A DNA stretch of 64,000 bases from NCBI GenBank assembly GCA_022829145.1, contig CM040748.1, positions 7,536,001 through 7,600,000 of the forward strand, read 5' to 3'. The position numbers were made by a program, and so were the translations under genes. Positions 12,191-23,060 of this stretch are shown in pieces. The notes beneath the pieces were generated by a model. It saw only the letters and a program-made list of their open reading frames with translations. It was not told where the DNA came from and did not search any database. Each line of letters opens with the position of its first letter. Positions within the stretch are counted from its first letter, which is position 1. The DNA is from Albula goreensis (lineage: Eukaryota; Chordata; Actinopteri; Albuliformes; Albulidae).

Positions 12191-12640
12191 GTCTGTGTTT
12201 TTTTTATTATTATTGTAATCATTATTTTTTAATTTGGATATGGATTCTTTATTGATTGTGATCTGAGTTTATATTACAACTGGGAAATTAGTATGGCCCC
12301 AGGGCTGCCACAACAAGTTCTCAAGAAGAACCGTTTAATGTTAGGCTTGAAAATCATGACTTTAATTAATGTAGGAGAGTGATAGATTCTGCATACTAGG
12401 TGCTTGCTCTGGAACTTTTTAACACCAATTTATTACATTGAATCACCTGCCATGCTGCGCCCCCATTTTAAGTGTGAATTACCCTTATGTCTGCCATTCA
12501 TTATTTAAACACCTCACCTGTAGCTCACAATAAAACATCATACACTTTCAATTGGCTGCTAGGGAAGGAGCATGCATCACACTGAAGAAATGGTTTTTGT
12601 ATCTTTTTCCTCCACATGTGTTTCTGCAACATGGGTCTCT
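12191..12640. other. AT-rich non-coding spacer
   Basis: No gene recognised. It contains a T/A-rich patch at 12199-12236 and otherwise unremarkable unique sequence. Confidence 0.5.
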
Positions 12641-12808
12641 ATGACCATCTAAGTGCTTGTGTGTGTATTTGTGTCTGCATTTTCATGCACAGATGTGTGT
12701 GTGCATGCATACTTTATGTGAGTTTGTCTGTGTGTGAATGGGTATTGGTGTATGTGTGTGTTTTTGTGCAGATGTTTGTGAATGTGTGTAGCGTAGTAGT
12801 ATGTGCAT
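12641..12808. repeat. Degenerate TG-rich repeat
   Basis: TG-rich sequence interrupted by ATGCATGC and TTTGTG words leads into the structured minisatellite that follows, and probably represents its degenerated edge. Confidence 0.8.
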
Positions 12809-12834
12809 GTGTATGCATGTTTATTTGTTTGCAC

Positions 12835-12875
<41 letters not shown>

Positions 12876-12922
12876 GGGTGGGGGGTTTGGGTTGGGGGGT
12901 GTGTATGCATGTTTATTTGTGT

Positions 12923-12985
<63 letters not shown>

Positions 12986-13033
12986 GAGGGGGGAGGGTTT
13001 GGGTTGGGGGTGTGTATGCATGTTTATTTGTGT

Positions 13034-13065
<32 letters not shown>

Positions 13066-13114
13066 TGGGTGGGGGGGGTTTGGGTTGGGGGTGTGTATGC
13101 ATGTTTATTTGTGT

Positions 13115-13170
<56 letters not shown>

Positions 13171-13210
13171 TGGGTGGGGGGTGTTTGGGTTGGGGGGTGT
13201 GTATGCATGG
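12809..13210 (+). repeat. G-rich/TG minisatellite, four units plus a partial
   Basis: Each unit starts with GTGTATGCATGTTTATTTGT, continues through GCACGTG into a (TG)n run of variable length, and ends with a G-rich tail of the form GGGTGGGGGGTTTGGGTTGGG. Unit starts are near 12809, 12899, 13011, 13091 and 13198. The last copy breaks off after GCATGG. Unit lengths of about 90, 112, 80 and 107 bp differ mainly by TG count. Every complete unit carries a four-run G-quadruplex-type motif next to Z-DNA-prone TG. Long Cys/Val and His/Thr frames across the array are artefacts of the repeat. Confidence 0.93.
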
Positions 13211-13239
13211 TGGAAGAATCGCTGAAATCACAGAGTGAA

Positions 13240-14640
13240 TGTGAGCTGTATGCAGAGGCAGCTTCAAAGCCCGGGCTTCACCTCAGGAGACTCGACTGCT
13301 TTGATTCTGTATATGTCAGCTGATGTGCTTTACTGTCTCACTGCTGCTCCCCTCTCCCTGTGCTTAGTTAAATATTCAGCATATAGCACTCTGTCTCTGC
13401 ACGTGACCCCGGCCCACACAGCGGAACATGCCCTCACAAATAACCATTTTGTCCTGCCTGGATAAACAAACAGTCCCACTCACAGAAAATCTACCTGTCA
13501 ATCCATGGGCTGTGGCTGTCAGGCTGTCAGCTCAGCCACATTTGCTTTGCATAACAGACAGCACGGACAGTCTATGTACCAGATTTGATTTTGCATAGAG
13601 GCATCCATATGGCGCGCGCTTGTTTAACAGACTAATTCAAATACAGGGCTTTTTTTCCAGAAGTATTTCTGGTCTGTTATTAAACCTTACAGTTGGCTTG
13701 CCATTCATCTGCAGACATCCTATAATGCCTCTTTTCACCCTGGTGCTCTTTGGCAGGCCTGCGGTTCTGTGCTTTCTTCCTGTTTCAGTCTGTAATTGTA
13801 CAGGCCCATGGAATAGTTCAGCCCAATGAGTCTAATGCTTCAGAACATCCCACAGTCAACAGCATTAATTACAGATTCTTTGATGTGATAGAACACAGCC
13901 CTGTTGAGATTGATTACTCTTTGAGCTAAGTTGTCTACCAATTACTCAGACAATTAGTCAACTAATTAAATACTTACCCTGCACTTCAAAAAGAGAAGGA
14001 GGAACGCTCTGAGAATCTCCCCTGACATATGAGCTGTCAAGGATTTGCAGAGTGTTCAACAGTACAAGGTAAAAGAGGAGGAAGTTAGAGTGTAGAAATG
14101 GGACATGATTTGAACGGGGGAGTCTGTGATAAGGATGTAACTGTCATGTCACCTGTGTTAGCAGCGATGGAGACGGCGTCGCGTGGATAATCTGGGGGTG
14201 ATGGGCCGCCGCGTGCACTTTTCGGGAGAGACGGCCAAGGAAGCGGTGTTATTAAATCAGGACGGCGGACTGCGGAGCGATGGAAAGGTTAAGTATGAGT
14301 AATTATCAATTGACAGCACCGAGTAATCCTGAAACGGATCCTACGATCCCGCAGCCATGTCAATCCTCGTATGTGCGCTGGGTGTGTCATTATTAACCCC
14401 TGGACGCATCCAAGCAGCCGCGGAGCACTAGGGGATGTTTCATTGTTCCTGGTGGTTTGCTGACGGCTTGTTCCACCCGTTCCGTTGATAGCATTGTCTG
14501 CTCTCCCAGTGACTTTTGCCAGGCAGGCTGACCCATTATTCTTTCCCCATTGTGATGCTAATGGCATGCTACCGGGGTGAGGGGAGGGTGGGGGAGGAAC
14601 ATGAGACAAAATATGTGGCTAAATGAAGGAGCAAGAGACA
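13240..14640. promoter_or_regulatory. Extended candidate conserved non-coding block
   Basis: About 1.4 kb of unique repeat-poor sequence. AT-core clusters (CAATTAGTCAACTAATTAAA near 13950; GAGTAATTATCAATTGAC near 14297) alternate with a CpG-rich patch at 14160-14280. ATGCTAAT, a POU-octamer variant, lies at 14555-14562. A 106-codon minus frame at 14289-14609 shows no known domain. Likely one or more enhancers, by inference. Confidence 0.4.
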
Positions 14641-15039
14641 ATAGTGCTAGAACATGCTTTCATATTTATTATGCTGCAGCTATGATTGTTCCTCAATGAT
14701 GCTGACAATTAAAGACATAACAATGACCTGCCCCAAGATTTAATACACTACATATGACCACAAGGCTTCTTTATTGTGAGAATAACTGTTATTAATGGTG
14801 GCAGGCTCGCTTTTCCATTAAAGCTGTCTGCATTAATATTGTGCTTTGTTACTTTTCCTCTTTTATGATGGAGATATTATGGGCAAAAGGGTCATTCGTA
14901 TACATCCTACATCTATCGGTTAAAGAAAGAACCCATTTCCTACCCATACCACTTCTTCATTTTTAATTTGCACGCTCTTTTTCATGTTATCTTCCCTCTG
15001 TATATGTAAGTGGATATATGTGGCACTGGCTTTGTCATT
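14641..15039. other. Non-coding spacer
   Basis: Unique, AT-rich, no gene or repeat family recognised. Confidence 0.5.
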
Positions 15040-15245
15040 TCAGCACGGGAGCCTCATGATGCAGAATCGGAAAACAAAGCTTTAAAATCAGTATTAATTT
15101 CCCAGAGTGAGTCTGCCGTCATTAGCATAACCCAGCCTCCAATTAGCATATTTTGACACCCTCCCCAGAAAAGCCCTTTGTGTTTGTTAGTAGTTGTTTT
15201 TTTAATTAGAGAGAGGAAATTTTCTGGGGCTATTGAATAAACTAA
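15040..15245. promoter_or_regulatory. Candidate enhancer with two ATTAGCATA sites 21 bp apart
   Basis: ATTAGCATA occurs at 15121-15129 and again, same orientation, at 15142-15150. The reverse complement contains ATGCTAAT, a known variant of the POU octamer. Spacing of 21 bp puts both on the same face of the helix. A TTTAATTAGAG word follows near 15201. The surrounding sequence is unique and free of simple repeats. Confidence 0.42.
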
Positions 15246-15645
15246 AACAACAAAACCCGTTAGCCCCAGGAAAGAAGGGGTGCACTTGTTTGGTTAGTCG
15301 ACAGCATGTGTGTAGGTCCTCCAGCTCTCAGTAGGAGGGGCAGAGTTAGGAGGTTATGCCTCCTTCTGTTTGTGATTTCATGTCTTCTCTCGCTCTGAAT
15401 GTGACTCTAAATAGTGGCCTCTATTTTCCTTTGTGCTGTTGAGTCAGCTCTTCCGTGTTGTGCTGGACGTTTACAGTAGCGTCCCGGTTCAGACAGCGGC
15501 CTTTATGTAGCATCTGCATCACCTCCAGTGCCCCACATTAATATTACCATAAAACTGCTCTAAATGTCCGTCTGCATGCCTGTTCTGATCGTAAAATCCC
15601 CTGAGTGTGACATCACTACCTGGCACCAAGTGTTCTCTCCCTCTG
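15246..15645. other. Non-coding spacer
   Basis: No gene recognised. Sequence is unique with moderate GC. Confidence 0.5.
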
Positions 15646-15680
15646 CCTCTCTCTCTCTCTCTCTCTCTCTCAAAAAAAAA
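15646..15680. repeat. (CT)n followed by poly(A)
   Basis: About 13 CT units (15646-15671) followed by nine A residues. The polypyrimidine strand is on +. Confidence 0.95.
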
Positions 15681-16159
15681 GAGATTATCTGAATGAAATG
15701 GTAAAACAAGGGTCTGTTGTTTTTGGCTCCGTTTCCAAGCCTAACTAATATTCAACGTGACCAGTTGTCTGTTTTCGTCGTCCGCTTATTCTATTATTCA
15801 AAAACGTACCAGATATATTTTTGTTAAAATGGAAAGTATACTTTTCATGCCAGTTTTATTCCTACTAAATATACAGAATGACTTCCTCTGGAATTTGGAA
15901 AAACACATCAATTTGGTCTGTCAACTTATTCGTCTACTGAAAAGGCTTTCTTTTTCATTTAAGTAATGGCAGGTGTTCTTCTGAGCTCCTTAGGAAATAC
16001 CATTTGAGGCTCCTAGCGTGCTTTGCGATTATTCAGGAAAACATTTTGGAATTAGATTTTTATTGGGAACTTAAGGACACATTAGGCTTTTTATAATAAT
16101 CAAATTTTTTCACAATAATCTATTTGTTATCATTGAAATACACAAAATAAACACATTCA
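15681..16159. other. AT-rich non-coding spacer
   Basis: No gene, RNA or mobile element recognised. The short + frame at 15757-15966 has no known motif. Confidence 0.5.
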
Positions 16160-16510
16160 ATGCTAAATTATCCCCTACGTTGTGGCTTTATGACTTTATT
16201 TCCCTTGACTAATTTTGCCAGTGTCTGGGGGAAATTGTAATAGCAGCTTTGATTTAGCTTGCCGGGGGAGGCAGGAGCGGAAGGTGCTGACTGATCGGGT
16301 GCAGGTCCGCGCTCCATGCTCGCACCCATCAAGCACTTCAAAATCACTCCCTTAATCAGAGGCAATATAAAACAATTTAAGCTAAACGCGGGGCCTGTGA
16401 TGGCGGCGCAAACCCTGTCTCCGTTAATCAATCGCCCCCTAAGTGTCTGGAGACCCGCCATGCAAATATATGGTAATGCGTGCCGTTCATCTCCCCTTTG
16501 TCTTTTCTTG
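16160..16510. promoter_or_regulatory. Candidate conserved non-coding element with POU octamer
   Basis: A unique block with GC and AT patches mixed evenly. It contains a perfect octamer ATGCAAAT at 16460-16467, GTTAATCAATCG near 16423 and CTTAATCAGAGG near 16351. A 97-codon frame on the minus strand and a 75-codon frame on plus overlap without any recognised domain. Its texture is that of strongly constrained non-coding DNA. Confidence 0.42.
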
Positions 16511-16619
16511 CCACCCCTGAACTCTCCTCTTTCTCACTTCTGATGTAGTGTGTTTTTTTTCCTTTTTCTGTCCCTTCTTCACAGCTTAGCTAAGCTATTG
16601 TTTTGACATTTGTATTGGT

Positions 16620-17150
16620 AATGGCAGCTGGCTTCAATGGGTTCGGTGACCCTCAGGCTCGGACGCAGCCCACGCGCGCAGGCCATTGTCACTGCTGCTG
16701 GTGCTCGGCTCTGCTGGGAAGTTTCATGAAGGGGAGAGATATGATGGCTCCGGCCTGCGTTCCACAGTCAGTGGGAATTCTGGGAACACCGCTCTCGCTC
16801 TCTTTCTCGTTTTCTAACCGAGGTGTTTTTTGTTTTTGTTTTGGGCTGAAATGACCCGTTGGCCGGCACAGCAGCAAGGAGGTGTGACAGGCAGACGCTC
16901 TGCCCCCTCTCGCCGCATCCGGAGTTTACAGACCCTTCCCAGCGATCCGTGCCGTTTAATGGCCATTCCTGCTGTTTAGGGGAGCCGGGGAGCGGTTCCA
17001 GGTGACTGGCGGGCCCGGCTCGGAGGCAGCGCGGCGTCCCGAAGAGGTGGCAGGACGTGAGAGAGAGCCTCCTCGTTTCCAGCATCAGCGCGGTGATTAA
17101 TGATGGAGCACACTGGCTCCCCGTCGCACTGGAACCCCGAAATCTTCACC
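16620..17150. promoter_or_regulatory. CpG-rich segment without an obvious gene
   Basis: G+C rises well above the local level and CpG is frequent, especially 16660-16690 and 16900-17110 (for example GCGGGCCCGGCTCGG and GCGCGGCGTCCCG). Short frames occur on both strands but none resembles a known protein. This could be an orphan CpG island serving as a promoter of a non-coding transcript or as a developmental enhancer. No TATA or initiator could be assigned confidently. Confidence 0.4.
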
Positions 17151-17640
17151 ATGTGCTTCCCCCCTGCCCCCCCTCTCCTCGGAATTCATTGCGAAGGGGT
17201 CGGATTGATGTAGTGCTCCTATTATCTGTTCATTAAAAACCCAAAGAAAAACATCACATGGCCGAACCTGCCTACAATTACCCCTCAGCTCGTACCCCCC
17301 ATCCCCCAATATGAAGATGAGTCTCCCCTCTGTCTAACAAACTGTACCCTGGAAGCCTGTGGAACTTGTGAAATGGTCAACGTTTGTCTACCCAGAACTA
17401 AATTGTAATTGAATCCTGGAGACAAATGTCATTAATCAGACTGGCTTTTGAGGAGGGTTCAAGACAACGTAGTGAGCCTTAATATTACTGACATGATTCA
17501 GTGGTTTTCTGAGGCAAAATCCCTTATTGGGATGACTGTGAATGAGAGGTATGTCTGTATCAGAAACATACTCTAAGAGAGAGCTGAGGCTTGCAGTATG
17601 AGACAGTAATGTGTAGCAGAGGATTAAACAGAACAAAAAC
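17151..17640. promoter_or_regulatory. Weak candidate regulatory block
   Basis: Unique sequence with a C-rich patch at 17160-17178, a TCTGTTCATTAAAAACCC word near 17226 and GTAATTGAATCC near 17406. It is continuous with the CpG-rich segment and may belong to the same element. Confidence 0.28.
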
Positions 17641-18033
17641 AGTCTGGGAATGAATTTTGTCTTAATTACTGATCATAATGATCATTATGTCGATGAAGGA
17701 AAGTTTTTGTATGTTAATTGTAGAATGTTCAGCAGTATGGTACAGAACAAGTGTAAAGGACATGGAGAGACTGTTATCCAGATGAATATTCCATGTTCTC
17801 ACAATATTGCTGTTTCAACAAAATTGAACAAAATTAACTGTAATTATGCCTGCTATGATTCAATTAGTAATTTATTCATTTGAAACTATTTTGTGTTTCC
17901 ATAATGAGGGGTGGCGGGGTGGTTGAATCCTTTAAACATTATTTACATACAAGAAAGTATTACCCTGGCACGGGATTGGGTATAAATAATGGTTGCTTAT
18001 AATTTCCACAACTGTTTTGTGTGGATTGTGTGC

Positions 18034-18036
<3 letters not shown>
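17641..18036. other. AT-rich non-coding spacer with a 16-bp palindrome
   Basis: No gene recognised. CATAATGATCATTATG (17674-17689) is a perfect palindrome containing two outward TAAT-type half-sites. Confidence 0.55.

Positions 18037-18080
<44 letters not shown>
18037..18080. repeat. (TG)n microsatellite, 44 bp
   Basis: Twenty-two uninterrupted TG units. Confidence 0.98.
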
Positions 18081-18081
<1 letters not shown>

Positions 18082-20380
18082 CCATCAAGCCTCTGTACAC
18101 TGTTTGTATAAGTACATAATACTTACAGATTAAGCAGTATTGTTATCGTTCCTCCAAACTACAGTTCCATGCAGCTGTATGTTTCAGTTCTGAAAAGCTA
18201 TCCTATTAAGGTATGTCATTATCTTTTCATTGTAATATCTAATTTGCACATGATCCTTAAGGTTTATTTAAATAAAAGTGGGTTTATTTCTTTTAACAGT
18301 GCAAAAATGTTGTGCAAATTTAACATTTATCAACCTTGAGCAACTGTAATCAAATCATCTGGATATGACCTACCAACAAAAACAGATGCAAAATAGTAAA
18401 AGACTTTATTTTCTAGAAAAAGAGGCAGTTGACGGAGCCTTTCGAAGTGATCAAAAGTAATAAATAAAATGAGATATTAGATTTCCCCAACAGTATTTTT
18501 TCCACATCTTCCCATAATGTGCCATGAAGGCATCGCTGTATCATGTCCCCCTTCAAAGTGTACAAAATATAACTCCCATATTTGAGGGGGTGTTCACTCC
18601 GAGAAGAGAATGACGAATGCTTAACGCTGTGATCCTCACACGAACCACAGGACGTTAAATCTCCCTCTCTCCCACAATTTGTGAAACATGCAGTAGGTGA
18701 TAAGAGAATGGCCAACACCAACACTGTTGTTTTAGCAAGAGAATGACATTAAATGTTTGCTCTGTCCCAGACAGAGAAACAAAATAAATCCTGATCCCCA
18801 GTGCATTAGTGTTCTCTGCGAAGATCAACCTGTGCTAGAAGAAAGGAGAGGGAGAGAGAGAAACCCCCACTTTGTTTGCTAATTAAATCTAACCTGTCTG
18901 GTGCAACACAAAGGACGATATTGTGCCTTAAAGGGGGAGTTAATGCGAGCCTCACTATTTATTATAGCTGAGGTAGGTTATGAAAACAGACGTTTTTCCT
19001 TTCAACACTCCATAATGTCAGATTTAGAGGTTTCCCTCTCCTGATCTGAATGATTTTGCAGCAGTTGTCAGACGAGGAGGCCATTTATCAGTGTGGGGCA
19101 GAGGGCTCCTACATGACAGTGAAATACTAGTGCAGTGATTTATAGAGCCCAGCAAAAATGTTTTTTTTTTTTTTTAAACTGCTGTCTCGCTGCTGATTTT
19201 CACACACCTGTTACTGCGTTTTATCAATGGCCTGAGCCCAGCTCTATGGCTTTACATGTTTAATGGAGTTCTTAATCCTTCAGAATATGAGTCCAGATAC
19301 CCTCTCTTATTCAATAAAAATGGTTCGGTATTGCTATCCCTGTGCCCCTCAACTTGTGGCTGAACTTCGTCATTCACTGAAGCAGCCAAAGTGGTGAGAA
19401 ATTAATATGGCGTGTCTTTCAATCTTTCTCGCTTTGTTGTGTAACTTGTGGCATCCAAAACAGCTGCCTTTGGCCGGTGCCTTCCGAAGGAGCAGGCTAC
19501 CAGACGGAAAAGACGCTCGTTTCTTCTGCATGTCCTTCACCTCACACTGAACTGCCTGCCCTGTGGTCCAAGTGCAGGAACTGATCTTGCTAAGTTAAAG
19601 GAAAAAAAGATCCCCTGGGCCAAGTGGAAAGAAATCCCTCTACGCAGCAAAAAAGAAAAAAAAAACGGAAAAAAAAAACTACAGATTCCTCAGCTTGTGT
19701 GCTGTGGACTATGACTGCAAGGTAATATATGTAATACAATCATGGCAATGATAGCTGATTTATGTGTGGTGACACACATTAGACGCCACACTGAGCTAGT
19801 TAAGACAAGAGATAAACAAACTTTTATGGGATTTAGTCTCAGGCCTGTTCCGTGGCGCTTGTGAGAACGGACCACATTGAGGGCCTACTTGTATACGTGT
19901 GGAACACTGTTCCTTGCCTACAAAATGTTTGGAGAGAGAGAAAAAAAAAAGACTTTGTCTGTTTTTTTTCTGATGAGGAACAATTTGGCGAGTCTGTCTA
20001 TTCTCTGACCTCTACCATTAAAGCCTATTTTTATTTCCTGTTTTCTCTAAGGGGTGCTAAAAATCATATACAGTCGGAGGCTGTAGAACTCAAATTATAT
20101 TATTGGTTCTGTTTGCTATTGTTTCAGGCCTGTCAGAGTAATTTGCTTTGGCTTTTTATGTAATGTCTGGGGCTTCGACAAAGGCCCTGGAGAGACACAT
20201 AGAGCACTGTGTGCCCCAGATAGCCTGTTTCTCTAGCGCTCCGTGTTGGGTCATGTGACTTGGTGGGCAGCGCAGATATATAGCTCAAATATACAGCTCC
20301 ATTCCGGAGATGGACTCTGGAGGAATAACCTTGCTACCATTGTGAAGGCCTGCTTTAAAAGTGCTGAGTCCAGTGACGCA
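18081..20380. other. Mixed non-coding stretch
   Basis: No gene recognised in about 2.3 kb. The 18890-19150 part is less AT-rich and repeat-free and might be a weak regulatory element. A T run lies near 19160-19175 and an A-rich, Lys-coding patch near 19599-19679. Small frames at 19448-19714 and 19852-20163 have no known motif. Confidence 0.5.
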
Positions 20381-21090
20381 GTGTTTTACATTTGATTTTG
20401 TTTTTCATCGTCAAATGAAAATTTCATGGGGTCAATGGTGTGAGTTTTGAGCTGCACCTCATTCTGCAGCCGCGGAAGCGCTCGCTGTTAAGGACGGTCC
20501 GTGCCACACAGTGATGAATGAGAGGGTCACCACTCCCTCTGTACCCATCTTTTTTCCGGTAATATGGTCCGCCTCTATCTATCAATATGGCCGCCCATCA
20601 ATCATCATCAACCTCAGAAAGTGACCAACTGTCTGTTTTCCCTTGTCTTGTCTCATAAAGACGCTGTCTTAAAAGCCTATACGTTTGGAGTCGTGCGTGT
20701 TTTTAACCAAGAATTTTATGGCCCCTGGGAACATTTTGCAGAAGTCAAAGAAAAGGTCAGAACTACTTTTGTTTTTTTTCCCTCCTCCTTTTTTTTGCAT
20801 AAGTGCAATAAATAAATTCACCACGATTATAGTACAAGCTCTTTTATTGGCTTCCTAAATGAGTTTATTTGGGTTTGCCTGACCAGCTGTCAGCGCAAAG
20901 GCTATTTCCTCATCTCCAGCGGTGGGATTTAACACCCTGCCTGTCCAAGAGAGGTAAGAGATTTCCCCACGCTCCTACAATCAGCCGCATATTTTGAATG
21001 CGGCCGGTGGAGAACTCATAAATCACCTCGCGAATTCAGTAATTTTATGCCTCATGGGTTCAGTAGTTCCATGAGTAATAGATAGGAGCC
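20381..21090. promoter_or_regulatory. Candidate conserved non-coding element with CpG-rich hairpin
   Basis: Unique block mixing CpG-containing words (CAGCCGCGGAAGCGCTCG near 20467) and AT-core words (CAGTAATTTTATGCC near 21037). A short inverted repeat GCCGCAT / ATGCGGC sits at 20984-21004. No coding potential is recognised. Confidence 0.38.
20984..21004. repeat. 7-bp inverted repeat with 7-nt loop
   Basis: GCCGCAT (20984-20990) and its exact complement ATGCGGC (20998-21004) flank ATTTTGA. It could be a dimeric protein site or a small hairpin. Chance is possible at this length. Confidence 0.6.
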
Positions 21091-22274
21091 TCAGCATCAG
21101 GATGACTTCTGACAGGTTCTCGTGGCTTTCGCAAAACAAACCTCCATTCCGCCCGTTTTCGGCGGTGGCCGCCTTCGAAACATGCAAAATTGGTCATCTT
21201 TATCTCCGGTGTTTACGGAATGCCTATACATCACCTCCCTCATCTCCGACGGCTCACTCCCAATGCTGCGAGAGTCACGCTTCTTTTATTAATTGCTTTA
21301 CATGTTCCAAATATATCTTTCGACATTATCTTGTCCTGTCTTTTGATGCTGTGCTCTTAATCCTTATCATAATTGACTGTTTTATGCGCCTGTAGTGTTC
21401 CAGTTACGTTTCAGACATTTGGCTTAAAATTGTTTTTCCACGCTTTATCTTTTTTGATACAGCTCACTAGCTACTATTTAAAATGTTGTTTTTCTTCCTT
21501 CGTTTTATTTTTTTTACCTACCAATGACCTAATAGTTACGCTCTAGATTTTAAATATCTGTCTAAAATAACTCATATTGCTCATATTTTCCACCTTTGTG
21601 CCATAATTTACTTTTCTGTTGATCGTTCAAGTCAGTAAGTCTTTGTGCTGTCCATTGCTTACTTATTTTGTTTTGAGATGACGGTACATACCTCAAATTT
21701 GGGAACTGTGACCCAGAATAACAGTATGGAAGTGCATTAATGGAGCACATTGCTGTTTAATGACTAAAGGAGGTGGACTCAGAGGTTGAAGGTATTGCCT
21801 CAAAGCACCTTTCCTTGGGTTCGTTTTTTGAGACAGATGATTGAAAAAGAAATTCTTGATTTTACGGAAAATGCTCAGGAGCCCAGAAGATCACCTCTAG
21901 TGACAAGACTTAATGACCGAATGAAAAACACCTCAGACTGTCGCTGCAAATATTCTTTCGACTGGATCTGAGGTGTTGTTGAATTAAGGTGTGCAGCTTT
22001 AGGGGTGCAGTCGGAGTGGGGGAGGCGTGCACATTTGTGTCTGTTTATCTGGTGTTGCTGTTGTAATCAGATCAGAGGTGAGAGCGATGCAATGTTTGCA
22101 CTGTCGGGGCATACGCACAGAGCCCAGCCGCGGAGCCTCCGACTCTGTAACCAAGGGGAAATCAAATGATTTGGTGTTTGTGTTGCCAAGTCATGTTGTA
22201 CCTGTGTCGCAAGCCCCTGTTCACAGGAATAGTCTTTACTGGAAAGCAGCCAATGTGCAATCTTCCAATCAATC
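21091..22274. other. Non-coding stretch
   Basis: No gene recognised. The first 200 bp and the 22060-22160 part contain CpG words; the rest is AT-rich. Short frames on both strands lack known motifs. Confidence 0.5.
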
Positions 22275-22301
22275 CCCCCACCACCCCCACCCCCATCCCC
22301 A

Positions 22302-22335
<34 letters not shown>
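22275..22335. repeat. C-rich quadruplex-type tract plus (CA)n microsatellite
   Basis: Runs of C (six, five, five and four) separated by 1-4 bases at 22275-22300 give a four-run G-quadruplex motif on the minus strand. A (CA)n of about 16 units follows at 22303-22335. Reading frames through it are low complexity. Confidence 0.92.
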
Positions 22336-22337
<2 letters not shown>

Positions 22338-22429
22338 CACCGATCAACATCATCCCCGGGGGCTCTCCTCACACAGCAGAAATGATCCATTTATTTGCGA
22401 ATTTTAGCCATCTGATGGGAATTTAATGC

Positions 22430-23060
22430 TCTGACTGTACACTGGAAAATCAGTTTCCTTCCTGCAACTTCAAACAGTGAGCTGTTAACAAGTCGGCTAA
22501 ATTAAACGAAGGAGCCACCCGTCTAATGGGAAGCTGTCAGGCCAAGATAGATGTGTCTAATCACCTTAGGGGCGGTGTCTCGCTTAAACACTTTCCAGTA
22601 GGATACAAAGGGACTGAATGGGCCACTGAGTCCCTCCGCGGTCCCCCTCCCCTTCGCCCCGCCCCCCTCCTCTTTTCAGGCTGAAGACCAGGAGCATATT
22701 GTCAGCTCAGCTGGCATCTGTATGGAAAAATCAACACATCTTTATTTCATAAGCAGGTTGACTGATGACTCGTGTGATAGGGCCAGAGGAATAATTTAAG
22801 GTGCGTTTATTCTCTGATTGATCTGCTGTGAATAAGCATTATGAAACAGATAATACCTCCACTTTAACATCTCTGTTGCACTTTTAAAAAATATATTCCA
22901 GTCTGGCGTAAGGTTAACGTAGTCACTCTAACAGCCATCATGGAAATATCCCAGCATTAGCGGCCCTCCACTAACATTTGTGCTGCACTTTCTGCAGACA
23001 CTGTTTATCCTGTTCTCTCAATGCAGCACATTAACTCAAAGGCCCTGTGTAATTCCATAT
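22430..23060. promoter_or_regulatory. Candidate regulatory block with C-rich tract
   Basis: Unique sequence with a C-rich patch at about 22641-22672 (GC-box-like GCCCCGCCCC and a second minus-strand quadruplex motif), homeodomain-like GCTAAATTAAAC near 22495, and GTCTAATCACC near 22554. No coding signal. Confidence 0.35.

Noticed and set aside
12616-13323. 235-codon + frame and several 140-164-codon frames on both strands
   Set aside because: They are translations of (TG)n and G-rich repeats (Cys/Val or His/Thr strings) with no unique domain.
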